64,000 bases of DNA from Pantoea sp. Cy-639. GTDB lineage: Bacteria > Pseudomonadota > Gammaproteobacteria > Pseudomonadales > Pseudomonadaceae. Below the pieces are notes generated by a model. It had not been told where the DNA came from, made no database searches, and saw only the letters and a list, made by a program, of their open reading frames with translations. The stretch lies in assembly GCF_011752525.1 (NCBI RefSeq), contig NZ_VWXI01000005.1, forward strand, positions 248,001 through 312,000, given 5' to 3'. This document shows positions 48,320-57,170 of the stretch, piece by piece (the stretch's first letter is position 1; every line of letters begins with the position of its first letter). Both the position numbers and the translations under genes were made by a program.

Positions 48320-49774
48320 ATGATCCCGGTAATTCTTTCTGGTGGTAGCGGCTCCCGTCTGTGGCCCCTGTCGCGCAAGCAGTTCCCCAAGCAGTTCCTG
48401 GCCCTGACCGGCGAGCACACGCTGTTCCAGCAGACCCTCGAACGCCTGGTGTTCGAGGGCATGGACAGCCCCATCGTGGTCTGCAACAAGGACCACAAGT
48501 TCATCGTCCAGGAGCAGCTCGGCGCGCTGAACCTCGAGACCCAGGCGATCCTGATGGAGCCGTTCGGTCGCAACACCGCGCCGGCAGTGGCGATGACCGC
48601 GATGAAACTGCTCAACGAAGGCCGTGACGAGCTGATGCTGGTGCTGCCGGCCGACCACGTGATCGAGGACCAGAAGGCCCTGCAACGCGCCCTGGCCCTG
48701 GCCACCGTAGCCGCCGAGCGCGGCGAAATGGTGCTGTTCGGCGTGCCGGCGACCAAGCCCGAGACCGGCTATGGCTACATCCGCTCGAGCCAGGACGCCC
48801 TGCTGCCCGAGGGCGTGGCGCGGGTCGCGCAGTTCGTCGAGAAACCGGACGAGAAGCGCGCCAACGAGTTCGTCCATGCCGGAGGCTACTTCTGGAACAG
48901 CGGCATGTTCCTGTTCCGCGCCAGCCGCTTCCTCGAAGAGCTGAAGAAACACGACCCGGACATCTACGACACCTGCCTGCTGGCCCTGGAGCGCAGCCAG
49001 GAAGACGGCGATGTGCTGAGCATCGACGAGGCCACCTTCGCCTGCTGCCCGGACAACTCCATCGACTACGCGGTGATGGAGAAGACCCAGCGCGCCTGCG
49101 TGGTACCGCTGTCGGCCGGCTGGAGCGACGTCGGTTGCTGGTCGTCGCTGTGGGAGGTGCACGAGAAGGACGGCAACGGCAACGTCACCAAGGGCGACGT
49201 GGTGGTGCAGGACAGCCGCAACTGCATGATCCACGGCAACGGCAAGCTGGTGTCGGTGATCGGTCTGGAGAACATCGTGGTGGTCGAGACCAAGGACGCC
49301 ATGATGATCGCCCACAAGGACAAGGTTCAGGAGGTCAAGCAACTGGTCGGCACCCTCGATGCACAGGGCCGCAGCGAGACCCAGAACCACCTCGAGGTAT
49401 ACCGGCCGTGGGGCTCGTACGACTCGGTGGACATGGGCGGGCGCTTCCAGGTCAAGCACATCACCGTCAAGCCGGGCGCGAGCCTGTCGTTGCAGATGCA
49501 CCACCACCGCGCCGAGCACTGGATCGTGGTGTCCGGCACCGCCGAGGTGACCTGCGACGAGAACGTGTTCCTGCTCACCGAGAACCAGTCCACCTACATC
49601 CCCATCGCCTCGGTGCACCGCCTGCGCAACCCGGGCAAGATCCCGCTGGAGATCATCGAGGTGCAGTCCGGCAGCTACCTGGGCGAGGATGACATCGAAC
49701 GCTTCGAGGATGTCTATGGGCGCAGCTCGACGCCGGTCGAACGTGGGATCTCCGTAAAGACCATCGCCCAGTAA
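48320..49774 (+). CDS. algA: Mannose-6-phosphate isomerase / GDP-mannose pyrophosphorylase
   Basis: 484-aa type II PMI-GMP. The N-terminal nucleotidyltransferase domain has GGSGSRLWPLSRKQFPKQF (8-26); the C-terminal cupin PMI domain (about 350-480) has the metal-binding QMHHHRAEHW block. It performs the first and third steps of GDP-mannose synthesis and supplies AlgD. Last gene of the operon, followed by a 17-bp-stem terminator. Confidence 0.97.
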   Translation: MIPVILSGGSGSRLWPLSRKQFPKQFLALTGEHTLFQQTLERLVFEGMDSPIVVCNKDHKFIVQEQLGALNLETQAILMEPFGRNTAPAVAMTAMKLLNEGRDELMLVLPADHVIEDQKALQRALALATVAAERGEMVLFGVPATKPETGYGYIRSSQDALLPEGVARVAQFVEKPDEKRANEFVHAGGYFWNSGMFLFRASRFLEELKKHDPDIYDTCLLALERSQEDGDVLSIDEATFACCPDNSIDYAVMEKTQRACVVPLSAGWSDVGCWSSLWEVHEKDGNGNVTKGDVVVQDSRNCMIHGNGKLVSVIGLENIVVVETKDAMMIAHKDKVQEVKQLVGTLDAQGRSETQNHLEVYRPWGSYDSVDMGGRFQVKHITVKPGASLSLQMHHHRAEHWIVVSGTAEVTCDENVFLLTENQSTYIPIASVHRLRNPGKIPLEIIEVQSGSYLGEDDIERFEDVYGRSSTPVERGISVKTIAQ

Positions 49775-49788
49775 CAGCGGCAAGCCAC

Positions 49789-49839
49789 AAGCGAAGCGGC
49801 GGTGAATCGAGATGCCCGGCTCACCGCCGCTTCGCTTTT
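49789..49839 (+). terminator. Terminator of the alginate operon
   Basis: Arms 49789-49805 and 49821-49837 are perfectly complementary over 17 bp, with a 15-nt loop and a TTTT stretch at 49836-49839. It begins 14 nt after the algA stop. Confidence 0.85.
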
Positions 49840-49875
49840 GCCTGCAGCTTGCAGCTTGCGGCTCGGCGCTCCAAG

Positions 49876-50376
49876 ATGATGGAACCCTCCACCACCAAGG
49901 CCCGCCCCACCATGATCATCGGCGCCCTGCTCGTTCTCACCTGGCTGGTCCTGCTGCTGCGCTACCCGGCCAAGGCCGTGCCGATTTCCCTGGCAGCTGT
50001 CTGCGGCCTCGGACTGGTCGGCCTGTGGGTGGTCTGGCAGGACACCCGCGAAGCCTCGCAACTGGCCCGTCTCGATCTGCAACTGAGCTACGCCCCCGAA
50101 CAGTGCCCCGCCGACCGCGCCTTGCAGGTCCGCATGAAGAACGGTAACCAGGCCCCGCTCACCGAACTGCGCTGGCGCGTCGCCGCCTATGCCCCCGGCG
50201 ACACCGTCAACCTCGCCGAGAACACCTACAACGCACCACGCTACCGCGGCCCCGGCGAACTGCAGCCCGGCGCAGAGTGGCGCGACTGCCTGCCGCTGCC
50301 GCCATTGCGCTCGGGGTACCGCCCACAAACCCTCGAATTCCGTGCCGAACACCTGCAAGGCAGTTTTGCCAACTAA
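49876..50376 (+). CDS. Unknown two-helix membrane protein
   Basis: 166 aa if started at 49876 (MMEPSTTKARP). Two adjacent transmembrane helices (about 14-30 and 35-55, with PAKAVP between them) are followed by a soluble C-terminal part of about 110 residues with an Ig-like or beta-rich look (LQVRMKNGNQAPLTELRWRVAAY). I do not recognise the family. There is no strong ribosome-binding site. It lies just behind the alginate terminator, so it is probably transcribed separately. Confidence 0.65.
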   Translation: MMEPSTTKARPTMIIGALLVLTWLVLLLRYPAKAVPISLAAVCGLGLVGLWVVWQDTREASQLARLDLQLSYAPEQCPADRALQVRMKNGNQAPLTELRWRVAAYAPGDTVNLAENTYNAPRYRGPGELQPGAEWRDCLPLPPLRSGYRPQTLEFRAEHLQGSFAN

Positions 50377-50449
50377 CAGTTCTGCCAGTTTCGCTCCAGG
50401 CCAGATCGACGTTCACTTGAGGTTCATTCTCTCGAGGGAACTGACGGCC

Positions 50450-50794
50450 ATGACCCCACTGGACAATCTCGACCGCTTCGAAGACCTCCTGGACGATGTC
50501 GAACGTGCCCGGCCCGGCGTGATTTTCGTGGGTTCGAGCGAGTGTTGCGTCTGCCAGGATCTACGTGATGAGTTTCGTGAACTGGCGGCGCAAATGCACC
50601 ACCTCGATATCTATGACCTGATTGCCGAAGACTTCGGCGCCCAGGCCTGGAACGGTGAGCTCAAAGCAGTTTTCGACGATATCCACCTCAAGGAGTACCC
50701 CTCGCAGATTCTCTTGCCACGCAAAGGCAAACCCTGGGTCCATCTGGAGAGGAACACCTCGGCGCTGCGCGCCGCCCTGATGGCGTTGAATTAA
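50450..50794 (+). CDS. Small thioredoxin-like protein with a CCxC motif
   Basis: 114-aa cytoplasmic protein. Residues 23-40 (GVIFVGSSECCVCQDLRD) place C32-C33-V-C35 at the end of a predicted beta strand, as in thioredoxin-fold proteins (CxxC from C32 to C35). EYPSQILL near residue 82 fits the cis-proline loop. The redox or metal role is unproven, and I do not know a named family. The start at 50450 has AGGGAA about 10 nt upstream. It sits between the two-helix protein and an SDR gene in the same direction, with 73-nt and 49-nt gaps. Confidence 0.7.
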   Translation: MTPLDNLDRFEDLLDDVERARPGVIFVGSSECCVCQDLRDEFRELAAQMHHLDIYDLIAEDFGAQAWNGELKAVFDDIHLKEYPSQILLPRKGKPWVHLERNTSALRAALMALN

Positions 50795-50843
50795 ACCGAA
50801 ACAGGTATGATCAAGCCTCCCCGGACCACCCAAAGGCCCCGAC

Positions 50844-51668
50844 ATGCCCACTGTTCTCATCACCGGCTGCTCCAGCGGCATCGGCCGCGCCCTGGCCGAC
50901 GCCTTCCGCGATACTGGTCACGACGTCTGGGCGACCGCCCGCAAGCCCGAGGATGTGGAGCGGCTGAGCGCTGCTGGTTTCTGCGCACGGCAGCTGGATG
51001 TCAATGACAGCGATGCCCTCGCCCGCCTCGTCGAGGAGCTGCAAGCCCATCACGGCGGCCTGGATATCCTGATCAACAACGCGGGCTACGGCGCCATGGG
51101 CCCACTGCTCGACGGTGGCGTCGAGGCCATGCGCCAGCAGTTCGAGACCAACGTGTTCGCCCTGGTCGGCGTGACCCGTGCGCTGTTCCCGCTGCTGCGC
51201 CGCAGCCGTGGCCTGGTGGTGAACATCGGCAGCGTCTCGGGGGTACTGGTAACGCCGTTCGCCGGCGCCTACTGCGCGTCCAAGGCCGCGGTGCACGCCC
51301 TCAGCGATGCGCTGCGCCTGGAGCTGGCGCCGTTCGCCATCCGGGTGATGGAAGTGCAGCCTGGCGCCATCGCCTCGCAGTTCGCCGACAATGCCCGGCA
51401 GCAGTCCGCGCAGGTGTTGTCGGCCGACTCGCCGTGGTGGCCATTGCGCGAACAGGTACAGGCGCGCACGCAAGCCTCGCAGGACCGTCCCATGTCCGCT
51501 GCGGCGTTCGCCCAGGGTGTGCTGGCGGCGGTAGGCAAGGCACCAACGCCCCTGCTGGTACGCCTGGGCCATGGCAGCACGGCGCTGCCCTTAATGGCGC
51601 GGTTGCTGCCGCGGCGGTTGCTGGGCTGGGTACTGCGCAAGCGCTTCGGGTTGCTGCGGCCGCTGTGA
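50844..51668 (+). CDS. Short-chain dehydrogenase/reductase (classical SDR)
   Basis: 274-aa NAD(P)-dependent oxidoreductase. Cofactor loop GCSSGIGRAL (8-17), NNAGYG, catalytic Ser in NIGSVSG and YCASK with Tyr and Lys. The length suits the family. The substrate is unknown. It converges with the NodT gene across a REP pair. Confidence 0.88.
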   Translation: MPTVLITGCSSGIGRALADAFRDTGHDVWATARKPEDVERLSAAGFCARQLDVNDSDALARLVEELQAHHGGLDILINNAGYGAMGPLLDGGVEAMRQQFETNVFALVGVTRALFPLLRRSRGLVVNIGSVSGVLVTPFAGAYCASKAAVHALSDALRLELAPFAIRVMEVQPGAIASQFADNARQQSAQVLSADSPWWPLREQVQARTQASQDRPMSAAAFAQGVLAAVGKAPTPLLVRLGHGSTALPLMARLLPRRLLGWVLRKRFGLLRPL

Positions 51669-51675
51669 GATCGCG

Positions 51676-51745
51676 GGGGCGCTGGGCGCTCCTTTCGCGA
51701 CACAAGGCCACTCGGTCTCTTGTCGCAAAAGGGCTGCGCAGCCCC
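51676..51745. repeat. REP-family inverted repeat between the SDR and NodT genes
   Basis: The left arm (51676-51706, GGGGCGCTGGGCG through CACAAG) pairs imperfectly with the right arm (51719-51745, CTTGTCGCAAAAGG through GCCCC). It belongs to the same P. putida-type family as the copies at 53186-53292. It abuts the NodT stop codon. Confidence 0.8.
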
Positions 51746-53322
51746 TACACCTTCGCCGGCGCCTCGTCGAACGCCTGCCAGCCGCCACCCAGGGCCTTGT
51801 ACAAGCCGACCAGCGCCTGCGAAACCGCCGCCGAACTGTCGATCCACTGCTCCTCGCTGGCCAGCAGCGCCGACTGCACCGTCAGCACGTTGAGGAAATC
51901 CACCGCCCCTTCCACATACTGGCGCTGCGCGGTCTCCAGGGCAATGCGGTTCTGCCGCACCGCCTCGGCCAGGTGATCGCGGCGCAGCTGACTGGCGTTG
52001 TACAAGCGCAGCACATCGTCGATCTCATGCCAGGCCCCCAGCACCACCTTGCGATAGTTCAGCGCCGCCTCCTGCTGCTGCGCCTCGCGCAGTTCCAAGG
52101 TACCGCTCAGCCGCCCGCCCTCGAAGATCGGCAACGACAACTGCGGCCCGAAGGCGAAGCGTCGCGAGTCCCAGGCACCGAAATCGGACAGTTGCATGGC
52201 CTGGAAACCGACACTGCCCGACAGCCGGATACTCGGGTAGAAGTCCGCCTTGGCCACGCCGATGCTGGCGGTGGCCGCATGCAGGCGGGCCTCGGCCTGG
52301 CGAATGTCCGGCCGGCGTTCGGCCAACTCCGACGGCACGCCGATGGCGAAGCGCTGCTGCGGCGCCGGCAGTTCGCCGCCTTGCAGCAACTCGGCCTGCA
52401 AGCTGCGTGGCGGCTCGGCGGCGAGCAGGCCGAGGGCGTTGATCAGGTCGTCGCGGCGCGCTTCCAGAGTGGGCAGGCGCGCCTCGATCGAGGCCACCTG
52501 GGCACTGGCCTGGGCCACATCGAGACGGGTGGCCACCCCTTCGGCCTGGCGCCCCTCGGAAAGTTTCAGGCTGTGCCGGGCGACCTTGAGGTTGTCCTGG
52601 GTGATGTCCAGGGTGTGCTGTACCGCGCGCAACTGGATGTAGTCGCCCGCCGTTTCCGCGAGCAGCGCCAGCAGCACGCCACGACGGTCGTTCTCGGCCA
52701 CGGCCACGCTGGCATCGGCGGCTTCGACCTGGCGCCGTACCCGGCCCCACAGGTCCAGTTCCCAACCCGCCACCAGGTCGCCCTGCCAGAGGTTGAACGC
52801 CGACTTGCCAGCCTTGCCCGACGGGTCGCTGAGGCCTTCGGCACTGTTGCGCGCTCGACTGTAGCCGGCGTTCACATCCACCGACGGGGACTCGTCAGCC
52901 GCCACCGTGCTGCGCAGCGCACGGCTTTGCAACAGGCGCGCGCTGGCCATCCGCAGGTCGAGGTTGCGCGTGGTGACCTTCTCGATCAGCGCACTCAGGC
53001 GTGGGTCGTGGAAGCTGTCCCACCAGCGCAGCTCCAGCGGTTCGGCCAGCGGCTGGCTGGCCGCCGCCTCGCCCTGCAGGGCCGCCCAGTCCTTCGGTGC
53101 CTCGCTGTCCGGGCGCTGGAAATCCGGGCCGAGGGTGCAGCCGGCCAGCAGCATGGCCAGCAACATCGGGCCCAGGCGCAGAGCAGGGGCCACTGCGCGT
53201 CCCTTGCGCGACACCAGGTCGCTGCAACTGGCGAACGCGATCCTCTGCAGGAGCGGCCTTGTGTCATGCAAGCGCTGCGCAGCTGGCCCGGCAGGCTCGA
53301 GATTCTCCACCCATCCGCTCAT
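51745..53322 (-). CDS. NodT-family outer-membrane efflux lipoprotein with REP-derived N-terminus
   Basis: 525-aa TolC-like channel of a tripartite efflux pump. The lipobox LAGC ends at C62, far from the Met. Residues about 10-46 are encoded by a REP-like inverted pair (53186-53292), so the leader is abnormally long. The ATG at 53322 overlaps the adaptor stop by 4 nt, arguing that translation does start there. A GTG at codon 37 (VSRKGRAVAP) would give a normal 25-residue lipoprotein leader, but it lacks a clear ribosome-binding site. The mature protein has the usual coiled-coil hairpin domains. Last gene of emrB-emrA-nodT. Confidence 0.88.
   Translation of the reverse strand: MSGWVENLEPAGPAAQRLHDTRPLLQRIAFASCSDLVSRKGRAVAPALRLGPMLLAMLLAGCTLGPDFQRPDSEAPKDWAALQGEAAASQPLAEPLELRWWDSFHDPRLSALIEKVTTRNLDLRMASARLLQSRALRSTVAADESPSVDVNAGYSRARNSAEGLSDPSGKAGKSAFNLWQGDLVAGWELDLWGRVRRQVEAADASVAVAENDRRGVLLALLAETAGDYIQLRAVQHTLDITQDNLKVARHSLKLSEGRQAEGVATRLDVAQASAQVASIEARLPTLEARRDDLINALGLLAAEPPRSLQAELLQGGELPAPQQRFAIGVPSELAERRPDIRQAEARLHAATASIGVAKADFYPSIRLSGSVGFQAMQLSDFGAWDSRRFAFGPQLSLPIFEGGRLSGTLELREAQQQEAALNYRKVVLGAWHEIDDVLRLYNASQLRRDHLAEAVRQNRIALETAQRQYVEGAVDFLNVLTVQSALLASEEQWIDSSAAVSQALVGLYKALGGGWQAFDEAPAKV
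53186..53292. repeat. REP-like inverted pair inside the NodT coding sequence
   Basis: Segments 53186-53224 and 53247-53292 are imperfect inverted copies of each other and of the element at 51676-51745 (shared landmarks GGGCCA, CTGCGC, CTTGC, GACAC and AGG-CGCT). They are read in frame near the N-terminus. Confidence 0.7.
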
Positions 53323-54380
53323 CGCGCGGTCACCTCTTTGCTGACCAGCTTGTCGCCCCGCGTGTCGATGGTAGCCTCCACCGACATGCCCACCCGCAGG
53401 CGCTCGAGCAACGGTTGCCCGTCATCGAAGACGATCTTCACCGGGATGCGCTGCACCACCTTGGTGAAGTTGCCGGTGGCGTTGTCCGGCTTGACCGCGG
53501 CGAAGGTCACCCCGGTGGCCGGCGCGATGCTCTCGACGTGGCCCTGGAGCTTCTCTCCGGAGAAGGTGTCGACGCTGATGCTCACCGGCTGGCCTGGCTG
53601 CACGTGGGTCAGTTGGGTTTCCTGGAAGTTGCCGACTATGTAGGCATGCGCCAGCGGCACCACCGACAGCAGGCGTGCGCCTGGATTGACATAAGCGCCA
53701 ACGCGCAGCGCACGCTCGCCGACCATGCCGTCCACCGGCGCGCTGATACGGGTGTACGACAGGTCCAGCCGGGCTTTCTCCAGGCCCGCTTCGGCCCGCT
53801 TGAGCTGGCCGTCGGCACTGGCCACCTGGGCGTCGAGGATATCCACCTGCTTGCGCGCGGCCAGCAATGCCGCCTGGGCATTGGCCAGGCGGGCGCGGGC
53901 CTGGTCGACCCCGCTGCGCGCCTGCTGGGCGTTCTGCACGGTGCCGGCGCCCTGCTCGGCCAGGCGGCTGTAGCGGGTCACCTCATGGTCGGCGAAGGCC
54001 GCCTCGGCCTGGGCTGCCTTCACGGCGGCCTCGGCCTGGGCGATCAGCGCTGCCTGGCGCTCGAGGGTGGCGCGGGCATCCAGGCTCTGCGCCCTGGCCA
54101 CCAGCAACTGGGCCTGGGCGGCATCGAGGGCGGCCTGGTAGTCACGGGCATCGATGGTCGCGAGCAGTTGCCCGGCCTTGACCTGCTGGTTGTCCTCCAC
54201 CAGCACCTCCTTGATGAAGCCGGCCACCTTGGGTGCGACCACGGTGTAGTCGGCGCTGACATAGGCATCGTTGGTGCTCTGGCGATGATCGCTGCCGAAC
54301 ATCCAGGGGCCGACGATGGCGGCCAGCACGGCCACGGCGAGTACCGCGCCGATGAAAAGTGTCTTGCGTGTATGGGTCAT
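53319..54380 (-). CDS. EmrA/HlyD-type efflux adaptor
   Basis: 353 aa from the ATG at 54380 (MTHTRKTLF); a Met six codons earlier is also open but has no properly spaced site. The N-terminal membrane helix (about 9-27) is followed by a barrel-sandwich and long coiled coil (LDARATLERQAALIAQAEAAVKAAQ). It links the DHA2 pump with the NodT channel across the periplasm. It follows the pump gene by 26 nt. Confidence 0.9.
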   Translation of the reverse strand: MTHTRKTLFIGAVLAVAVLAAIVGPWMFGSDHRQSTNDAYVSADYTVVAPKVAGFIKEVLVEDNQQVKAGQLLATIDARDYQAALDAAQAQLLVARAQSLDARATLERQAALIAQAEAAVKAAQAEAAFADHEVTRYSRLAEQGAGTVQNAQQARSGVDQARARLANAQAALLAARKQVDILDAQVASADGQLKRAEAGLEKARLDLSYTRISAPVDGMVGERALRVGAYVNPGARLLSVVPLAHAYIVGNFQETQLTHVQPGQPVSISVDTFSGEKLQGHVESIAPATGVTFAAVKPDNATGNFTKVVQRIPVKIVFDDGQPLLERLRVGMSVEATIDTRGDKLVSKEVTAR

Positions 54381-54406
54381 GTCGTTTCTCGAATTCATTC
54401 ACCGGT

Positions 54407-55948
54407 TCAGGCCACCGCGCGCGGCGGGTAGATCCGGGTGGGCACGAAGGGAATCAGGCAGATCAGGGCCACGGCGAAGGCCGCCATCACCAGGTACAGG
54501 TCGGCCGAGGTCAGCACCAGGGCCTGTTCATGGATGCGCCTGGCCAGACCGGCGGCGTTGTCGTCGACCAGCGGCGCGTTGCCCAGGCTGTCGACCAGGT
54601 GGTTGGAATGGAAATGCCGGCGCACGGTGCCCAGCGCGTCGATCAGGCCGGCGGCGATCACCGAGGACAGGCCCTTGACCGTGTTGAACCAGCTGGAGGC
54701 GAACGGCCCCTCCTGCGGGGTCATGCCGTTGGTCGACAGCATCAGCAGCGGCAGCACCGCCATGGGCTGGCCGAACACCTGCAGCAGGTAGTACGGATAG
54801 AAATCGCCGCGGATCCACTGCGACGTCAGCAGGCTGCTGCCCACGCACGAGACGGCCAGCATCGCCAGCCCGGTGGCCAGCACCCAGCGGCAGTCCACCG
54901 CGCGGATGTTGCACAGCGCTGCGGTCAGCGGCAGGGCGATCAGTTGCGGCATGGCCACCAGCAGCATCAACGGGCTGGTCTGCGCCGGGCGGTAGCCCTG
55001 GATCTGCGCCAGGTACGCCGAAGGAATGCTGCCCACGCCCGAGAGCACGATCAGCACACCCGCCAGGGTCAGCAGGGCAAAGCTCAGGTTGCGCCGCGAC
55101 AGCATGCGCAACTGGAAGAACGGCAGCGGTTCGGACCACTCGTTGAACATGAACAGCACCAGCAGCAGCACGCCGCCGCCGAGCAGCCAGCAGATCAGCG
55201 GCGAATCGAACCAACCCCAGCGATCGCCCAGCGACAGGCCCAGCACCAGGCTGCTGATCGCCGGCAGGCCAAGCAGCACGCCACGCCAGTCGAACTGACG
55301 GAAGCGCTCCAGGCGCAGCGGGTCCTGGGGCAGGCCCCAGCCGACGCAGAACATCGCCAGCAACGACGGCAGGATGATCTGCCAGAACGCCCACTGCCAG
55401 CCGACGTACTCGGTCCACAGGCCCGCCAGCGGCGTGCCCAGGTTCGGCCCGAAGGTCGCGGTCAGGGCGTAGCAGGCCAGGCCGTAGAGCTTGATGCCCG
55501 GTGGCAGGAAGCGCAGCGCCACGCTCATCAGCATCGGCGGCAGCGCGCCGGAGGCGAAGCCTTGCAGCACGCGCAGCAGCATCAGGCTGTGCAGGTTGGG
55601 GGCGAAGGGCTGGATCAGGCCCAGCACGGCGAACAGGCCGACGGCGGTCATGGTGAAGCGGCGCAGCGAGAAAGTGTTGGCCAGCCATGGCGCGAAGGCC
55701 ATGGCCGACACCGAGGCGGCGCTGTACACCGCCAGCAGCCAGGCGCCCTCGTCGGCACCGATGCCCATGGCGCCACGAATGTCGCTCAGGGAAATCTTGG
55801 TCACCGCCTCGTTGAGCCCGGCGCACAGCACCGCGAGCAACACGCCGAACAGTCCGACCACCACCCGCAGGCCGAACGCCGTTTGTGCCGGGGCGGCCGG
55901 CGCCGGGGGCGCGGCCAGCGCGGCGGAAGGCGCGGTCAGGGAACTCAT
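54407..55948 (-). CDS. EmrB/DHA2-type MFS drug exporter
   Basis: 513-aa 14-helix major facilitator from the ATG at 55948, preceded by GGAGATG. The open frame begins 13 codons earlier but that part is not protein-like. The N-terminal 25 residues are Ala/Pro-rich. It probably pumps hydrophobic acids or drugs out with proton antiport. First gene of a three-gene tripartite system; the LysR gene upstream is the likely regulator. Confidence 0.9.
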   Translation of the reverse strand: MSSLTAPSAALAAPPAPAAPAQTAFGLRVVVGLFGVLLAVLCAGLNEAVTKISLSDIRGAMGIGADEGAWLLAVYSAASVSAMAFAPWLANTFSLRRFTMTAVGLFAVLGLIQPFAPNLHSLMLLRVLQGFASGALPPMLMSVALRFLPPGIKLYGLACYALTATFGPNLGTPLAGLWTEYVGWQWAFWQIILPSLLAMFCVGWGLPQDPLRLERFRQFDWRGVLLGLPAISSLVLGLSLGDRWGWFDSPLICWLLGGGVLLLVLFMFNEWSEPLPFFQLRMLSRRNLSFALLTLAGVLIVLSGVGSIPSAYLAQIQGYRPAQTSPLMLLVAMPQLIALPLTAALCNIRAVDCRWVLATGLAMLAVSCVGSSLLTSQWIRGDFYPYYLLQVFGQPMAVLPLLMLSTNGMTPQEGPFASSWFNTVKGLSSVIAAGLIDALGTVRRHFHSNHLVDSLGNAPLVDDNAAGLARRIHEQALVLTSADLYLVMAAFAVALICLIPFVPTRIYPPRAVA

Positions 55949-56075
55949 GGGAAGACATCTCCAGCAACAAATTGAAGGCTGGGGCAAGTCTAAGAAGGTC
56001 GAATGCTGACGAAAACTGACTTGTTGGCAGCTTTATGTTGCGCCAGACGCAATCGGCGGCACCTGGTGCCGGTGA

Positions 56076-56981
56076 TTACGGGTCGAGGCGCCCGCAGGCC
56101 TTCAACGTCTGTCGCAACCAGCGATGCGCCGGGTCATTGTCGAAGCGCGGATGCCAGGCCTGCATCACATTGACCTTTTCCAGCGGCACCGGGATCTCGA
56201 ACGAGCGCAACGGCAGCCGCAGGCGCTGCACGCTGTTGAGGATATTGGCCGGTATCGGCAGGATCAGGTCCGAGTCCGGCAACGAGAACATCGCCGAATG
56301 GAAACTGGTGGTGATCAGCGCCACCCGCCGCTCCACCTTGTGGTTGGCCAGCGACACATCGATCGGCCCATTGGCCCGCCCCCGCCGGGACACACTGATC
56401 TGTGGATAGGCGGCAAACCGCTCCGGGGTGATCGCGCCATCGAAGATCGGATGGTCCTCACGGGCCAGCCCCACGAAGTAGGTGTTGAACAGGCTCTGCA
56501 CCTTGATCTCCGGCCCCAGCTCGATGGCCGAGCTGATGATCAGGTCGATCTGGCCATTGCGCAGCACCGCATCGTCGTCCCCACTGCCTTCCGGCACGAA
56601 GCGCAGTACCGTGCGCGGCGCCTGGGTCAGCATCATGCGCAGCAGCTGGGCGCCGTACAGGGCGATGAACAGGTCGTTGGTGCGGATGTTGAAGGCGCGG
56701 TCGAGGTTCGCCAGGTCGACATCCTCGCGGCTGCGAAACACCTGTCCGGCCTGTTCCACCAGCCCGTGGACCTGCTCGCGCAGGGCCAGCGCCCGTGGTG
56801 TCGGTACCAGGCCACGGCCGGCGCGCACCAGGATCGGGTCGCCCAGGGCCTCGCGGATCCGCCCCAGGGTCCGGCTCATCGCCGCCGGGCTCAGGTTCAT
56901 GCGCTGGGCGGCGCCGACCACGCTGCCCTCGTCGAGCAGCACATCGAGGGCGACGAGCAGGTTCATGTCCGGGAGTTGCAT
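56076..56981 (-). CDS. LysR-family regulator, likely of the EmrAB-NodT system
   Basis: 301 aa. An N-terminal winged HTH (about 6-65, LLVALDVLLDEGSVVGAAQRMNLSPAAMSRTLGRIR) is followed by a periplasmic-binding-like effector domain. It lies upstream of and in the same direction as the pump genes with a 127-nt gap, unlike the usual divergent LysR layout. The effector is unknown. Confidence 0.88.
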   Translation of the reverse strand: MQLPDMNLLVALDVLLDEGSVVGAAQRMNLSPAAMSRTLGRIREALGDPILVRAGRGLVPTPRALALREQVHGLVEQAGQVFRSREDVDLANLDRAFNIRTNDLFIALYGAQLLRMMLTQAPRTVLRFVPEGSGDDDAVLRNGQIDLIISSAIELGPEIKVQSLFNTYFVGLAREDHPIFDGAITPERFAAYPQISVSRRGRANGPIDVSLANHKVERRVALITTSFHSAMFSLPDSDLILPIPANILNSVQRLRLPLRSFEIPVPLEKVNVMQAWHPRFDNDPAHRWLRQTLKACGRLDP

Positions 56982-57110
56982 GGCGGTGGTCCATCACAGT
57001 TGTGGAAGACGCGATGGTATCAGCTTGGTGGATTGCGTCGGACGCAATGGCGCCCTGCGCGGCGAGCCATTTATCCCGGCCGGTCAATGCGTCAGCCTGT
57101 ACCCCCTGAC

Positions 57111-57135
57111 GCGGGGCAAGCCCGCTCCCACGAAG
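57111..57135. repeat. Single REP element
   Basis: Hairpin GCGGG-GCAAG-CCCGC (57111-57125) with the REP tail TCCCACGAAG. It lies between the divergent LysR and universal stress genes, 35 nt before the usp start. Confidence 0.75.
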
Positions 57136-57170
57136 CCCGCGCCGTCACCGACGCCACGCAAGGAACCCCC

